NCBI GenBank assembly: GCA_024743015.1
Contig: JANSXJ010000057.1
Span: forward strand, 1-14,765
Reading direction: 5' to 3'
Origin: Hyphomonas sp.
GTDB lineage: Bacteria > Pseudomonadota > Alphaproteobacteria > Caulobacterales > Hyphomonadaceae
Length of the DNA: 14,765 nucleotides
The position numbers and the translations under genes are program-made. The notes under the pieces were generated by a model that did not search any database, had not been told where the DNA came from, and saw only the letters and a program-made list of their open reading frames with translations. Positions within the stretch are counted from its first letter, which is position 1. Every line of letters begins with the position of its first letter. Of this stretch, positions 13,053-14,765 are shown piece after piece.

Positions 13053-13635
13053 GAAAGAGTTCGAGGACAAAGACGGTGGTCACTATCGTTTGAGCCTTGA
13101 CCTATCAGATGCCGAGATCATGAACGACAAGATCTTTCATGAAATTGTCGCGGCGCAGATTGAACCAGACGGTGGGGATGTCATCGGCGAAGCCAAGGTG
13201 ACCGTCGCCTATGACTGCAAAGAGCAAACAATCACGCTGGCGTTTCCGGCCGGACGTGAGATTGTCATCGACTTGGGTCGCGTGGAAGCAGAAACCGTTC
13301 GAGAGTACGAGGACTATGCCGAAGACAACTACACCTTCGAGGAACATTTCCGAAAAATTCTGCCTGACGACACCAGCGCCAGTGAGCTGTCGGGCGCAAT
13401 TGAGGAACTCATTCAGGGGTTCCCAACCGAGCCGGGTATCGGCTGTCTGATCAAGGCGGGCCTATCAACCAGTGTTGGGCAATTGATCGAGTGCCACCAC
13501 GAGACGAGGGACTGGCCCCTTGTGACGCCCAAGGTGCGGGCGATGCTGCGTTGCCTGCAGGTCAACGTCATGGCAATGGGCGTACGCGCGTTCGGGCGAA
13601 CCGTTCGTTGTTTTGTTTCGTTGGGGCTTCAATGA
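13036..13635 (+). CDS. Unknown 199-aa protein, last gene of transfer operon
   Basis: An unrecognised soluble protein. ATG 13036 lies inside the end of the protease gene (17-base overlap) after GAGGAGG and GAGGA, so it is the third gene of the coupling-protein operon. The first 100 residues are strongly acidic (D-K-D-G-G-H-Y, E-D-Y-A-E-D-N-Y) and look like a beta-rich domain. A helical block around 110-155 follows, then a basic C-terminus (K-V-R-A-M-L-R-C, V-R-A-F-G-R-T-V-R-C). There is no signal peptide or membrane segment. The gene stops only nine bases before the likely tRNA promoter. The strongly acidic N-terminus might mimic DNA or bind a basic partner, but no function can be assigned. 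Confidence 0.75.
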   Translation: MPTLFEKEFEDKDGGHYRLSLDLSDAEIMNDKIFHEIVAAQIEPDGGDVIGEAKVTVAYDCKEQTITLAFPAGREIVIDLGRVEAETVREYEDYAEDNYTFEEHFRKILPDDTSASELSGAIEELIQGFPTEPGIGCLIKAGLSTSVGQLIECHHETRDWPLVTPKVRAMLRCLQVNVMAMGVRAFGRTVRCFVSLGLQ

Positions 13636-13643
13636 GCCTCAGG

Positions 13644-13672
13644 TTGTCTAGCCCGGCAGGAGCCGCTAGAGC
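13644..13672 (+). promoter_or_regulatory. Putative sigma-70 promoter of tRNA-Leu
   Basis: TTGTCT (13644-13649) and TAGAGC (13667-13672) are separated by exactly 17 bases, and the tRNA 5' end follows 10 bases after the -10 box. The spacing and position are as expected for a tRNA gene promoter. Confidence 0.55.
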
Positions 13673-13682
13673 CCAAGGCGAT

Positions 13683-13717
13683 GCGGACGTGGTGGAATTG
13701 GCAGACACAAGGGACTT
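13683..13717 (+). tRNA. tRNA-Leu 5' exon (anticodon probably UAA), partial
   Basis: The sequence begins GCGGACG (acceptor 5' strand), then the GGTGGAATTGGCAGACAC D-arm typical of bacterial tRNA-Leu, then the anticodon stem strand AGGGA and loop start C-U-U. It then departs from tRNA: no UCCCU anticodon-stem partner, variable arm, T-arm or 3' acceptor strand follows in the window. The break falls after U34, the insertion point of the group I intron in cyanobacterial tRNA-Leu(UAA), and recognisable group I intron sequence follows. The third anticodon bases would come from the 3' exon, which is not visible, so UAA is inferred. The gene as seen is only a 5' half. Confidence 0.85.
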
Positions 13718-13827
13718 AAGCGCAACTTGAGTGCACCTGCGGAAACGCTGGATGTAGAACTGCTCAAAGTCGGGGAAACCTGTCAGATGGCAAAGACCGA
13801 TGCTGCCGCCGAGGTCGCCGTGCCAGC
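13718..13827 (+). ncRNA. 5' part of a group I intron in tRNA-Leu
   Basis: P1: exon/intron ACUUAAG (13714-13720) pairs fully with CUUGAGU (13726-13732), giving the required U-G wobble at the 5' splice site (U13717, G13729). P2: a hairpin at 13734-13754 capped by a GAAA tetraloop. P3 5' strand: about 13760-13765. J3/4: AAA. P4: GUCGG (13769-13773) with CCGAU (13797-13801), joined by GGAAACC (J4/5 and P5). The core string CTCAAAGTCGGGGAAACCT is close to the equivalent segment of the Anabaena tRNA-Leu intron (one or two differences). The P7, P8 and P9 elements and the 3' splice site are absent; similarity ends at about 13820, where the integrase region begins. As seen, the intron cannot splice in cis unless its 3' part lies beyond the right end. 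Confidence 0.82.
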
Positions 13828-13840
13828 CAGCTAGCTGCCA
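13821..13840. other. Candidate attachment core (att) inside the intron
   Basis: TGCCAGC (13821-13827) and GCTGCCA (13834-13840) form near-perfect inverted arms (one mismatch) around six bases, CAGCTA. This is the layout of a tyrosine-recombinase crossover site. It sits exactly where intron similarity ends and overlaps the stop codon of the integrase. The core CAGCTAGCTG (13829-13838) is itself a palindrome. The partner site is outside the window, so the exact crossover point is inferred. Confidence 0.45.
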
Positions 13841-14765
13841 GTGGCCAAATGAGGATTAAGCGCCGCGAAGTCGTCATCCAGTGGCGCAACCGCACGCTGA
13901 CGGCGGACGTTGATCACCGACGCATCAATCGTGTTTTTCAGGTGCACCGCGTAGTGGCGTTCGATCATCTCCACGCTGGTCCGGCAGTTTTTGGCCACCT
14001 GATAGATGTCGGCACCCTCCAGCAAACGGAGACAGATGTAGGTGTGCCGTAGGCTGTATGAGGTGCGTGGGTTGCCGTCCCGGTCAAACTTCAAGCCGAG
14101 GTCGTTGAGGACGCGGTTAAACAGCTTCTTGTGGTTCTGCGGAAACACCAGATCGGTTGGCTGGGGTTGATTGCGCGCAACCAGCCGCTGAAACGGAAAC
14201 ACCGCGCCGGGCATGCTCTTGCACAAGCCGACCCCGCGCTTGCCGCGCACCTGCACCAGCGCGATCTTCTCGCCGGTGTCCTCGTCAAGCATGATCTCGA
14301 CATCGCGGTATTCGAGCCGGTTGGCCTCATCCGGCCGCAGCCCGGTGTTGGCCATAAACAGCACATAGTCATGGAACTGCTCAGCGGCGTATTGGTGCCG
14401 CGTGCCCTGCAGCGCCTTCGCCCGCGCGCGCGTCGCCTGATAGAACTGCTTGTACTCCTCCGGCGAAAACCACGCTCGATGGCTCACCTTCTTGGACTTG
14501 GCATAGGGGGCCGAGAAGTCCGGCAGGTGATCGATCCACCCCCGGCGGAGGGCGGTTTTCATGACATGACGCAGGGTGACGATCTCATGGTGAAGCGTGC
14601 TGGCAGACGGTAGCGGCTTGTCCTTTCTCGGCTTCAAACGCATCAAGCGGTAATCCTGAATGCGCCCCGCCGAGATGCTCCTGATTGGCTCGCGGCCAAA
14701 GAACGGAATGAGATGATTGGCGAGCCGGGCCATATGATCGCGCACGTAGCTCTCATTGCGTTGGC
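13831..14765 (-). CDS. Phage-type tyrosine integrase, 5' end beyond window
   Basis: At least 310 residues of a tyrosine recombinase; the frame is still open at the right edge (Q-R-N-E-S-Y-V-R-D-H before M-A-R-L), so a GTG at 14745 is probably internal. The N-terminal SAM-like DNA-binding part is seen in H-L-I-P-F-F-G then I-S-A-G-R-I-Q-D-Y. Catalytic residues are Arg in N-T-G-L-R-P-D-E-A, Lys in R-G-K-R-G-V, the Y-S-L-R-H-T-Y box (His of HxxR replaced by Tyr), and the nucleophile Tyr in E-M-I-E-R-H-Y-A-V-H, where the usual GH is replaced by N-C-R-T-S. This arrangement is common in integrases of genomic islands and prophages. The gene points at the interrupted tRNA-Leu and ends at the candidate att site, as lambda-type integrases do. 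It presumably mediated insertion into the tRNA intron. Confidence 0.9.
   Translation of the reverse strand, partial: QRNESYVRDHMARLANHLIPFFGREPIRSISAGRIQDYRLMRLKPRKDKPLPSASTLHHEIVTLRHVMKTALRRGWIDHLPDFSAPYAKSKKVSHRAWFSPEEYKQFYQATRARAKALQGTRHQYAAEQFHDYVLFMANTGLRPDEANRLEYRDVEIMLDEDTGEKIALVQVRGKRGVGLCKSMPGAVFPFQRLVARNQPQPTDLVFPQNHKKLFNRVLNDLGLKFDRDGNPRTSYSLRHTYICLRLLEGADIYQVAKNCRTSVEMIERHYAVHLKNTIDASVINVRRQRAVAPLDDDFAALNPHLATGS

Noticed and set aside
11672..13070. Two long minus-strand frames opposite the protease
   Set aside because: They are antisense to a well-defined M48 protease with HELGH and a third ligand.
1..14765. CRISPR array
   Set aside because: No set of regularly spaced identical repeats was seen on either strand.

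Overview
The window reads as mobile, mostly high-GC DNA of a proteobacterium, probably beta- or gamma-. The evidence is a MOBQ (MobA/MobL) relaxase, an ArdA-like antirestriction protein, a VirD4-type coupling protein, a Sec-exported beta-barrel protein, and a bacterial tRNA-Leu 5' half carrying group I intron sequence. No 16S or housekeeping marker is present, so the genus cannot be read. Three tyrosine recombinases of different architectures lie in under 15 kb, which indicates layered or nested integration.

Layout. (1) 1-860: the tail of an unknown gene and a coupled unknown helical protein. (2) 882-2363: a catalytic-domain-only tyrosine recombinase on the minus strand, two related 25-bp repeats, and a signal-peptide beta-barrel protein. 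(3) 2364-3118: a gene-poor stretch rich in perfect hairpins. (4) 3119-4436: a second tyrosine recombinase in a tight three-gene operon (ATGA and GTGA overlaps) with an unknown small protein and a one- or two-helix membrane peptide. (5) 4530-6838: visibly more A/T-rich cargo with two unknown proteins (175 and 482 aa), a candidate 24-aa hydrophobic peptide and several hairpins. (6) 6865-7574: an ArdA-like protein and a small companion on the minus strand. (7) 7953-8745: a VbhA-like antitoxin candidate and a Fic AMP-transferase. (8) 8742-13635: the transfer module. A MOBQ relaxase (minus strand) diverges from a coupling protein, HtpX-like M48 protease and unknown-protein operon (plus strand). Between them is a candidate oriT with the TAAGTGCG/C nic core. 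(9) 13644-13840: a promoter and the 5' half of tRNA-Leu, broken at U34 by the first part of a group I intron. Intron sequence stops at about 13820, where a third tyrosine recombinase begins (minus strand, running off the window).

How it may work. The relaxase nicks the oriT between the two divergent units, and the coupling protein hands the DNA to a type IV secretion channel. No channel genes are visible, so the element looks mobilizable rather than self-transmissible, unless the channel is outside the window. ArdA-like and Fic/antitoxin genes fit entry protection and maintenance. The most unusual feature is the right-hand junction. An integrase gene abuts, and probably uses as its attachment site, the interior (about the P6 region) of a self-splicing intron inside a tRNA-Leu gene. 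Whether the tRNA half is the native left side of the insertion, or a replacement 5' half carried by the element, cannot be decided without the sequence to the right.
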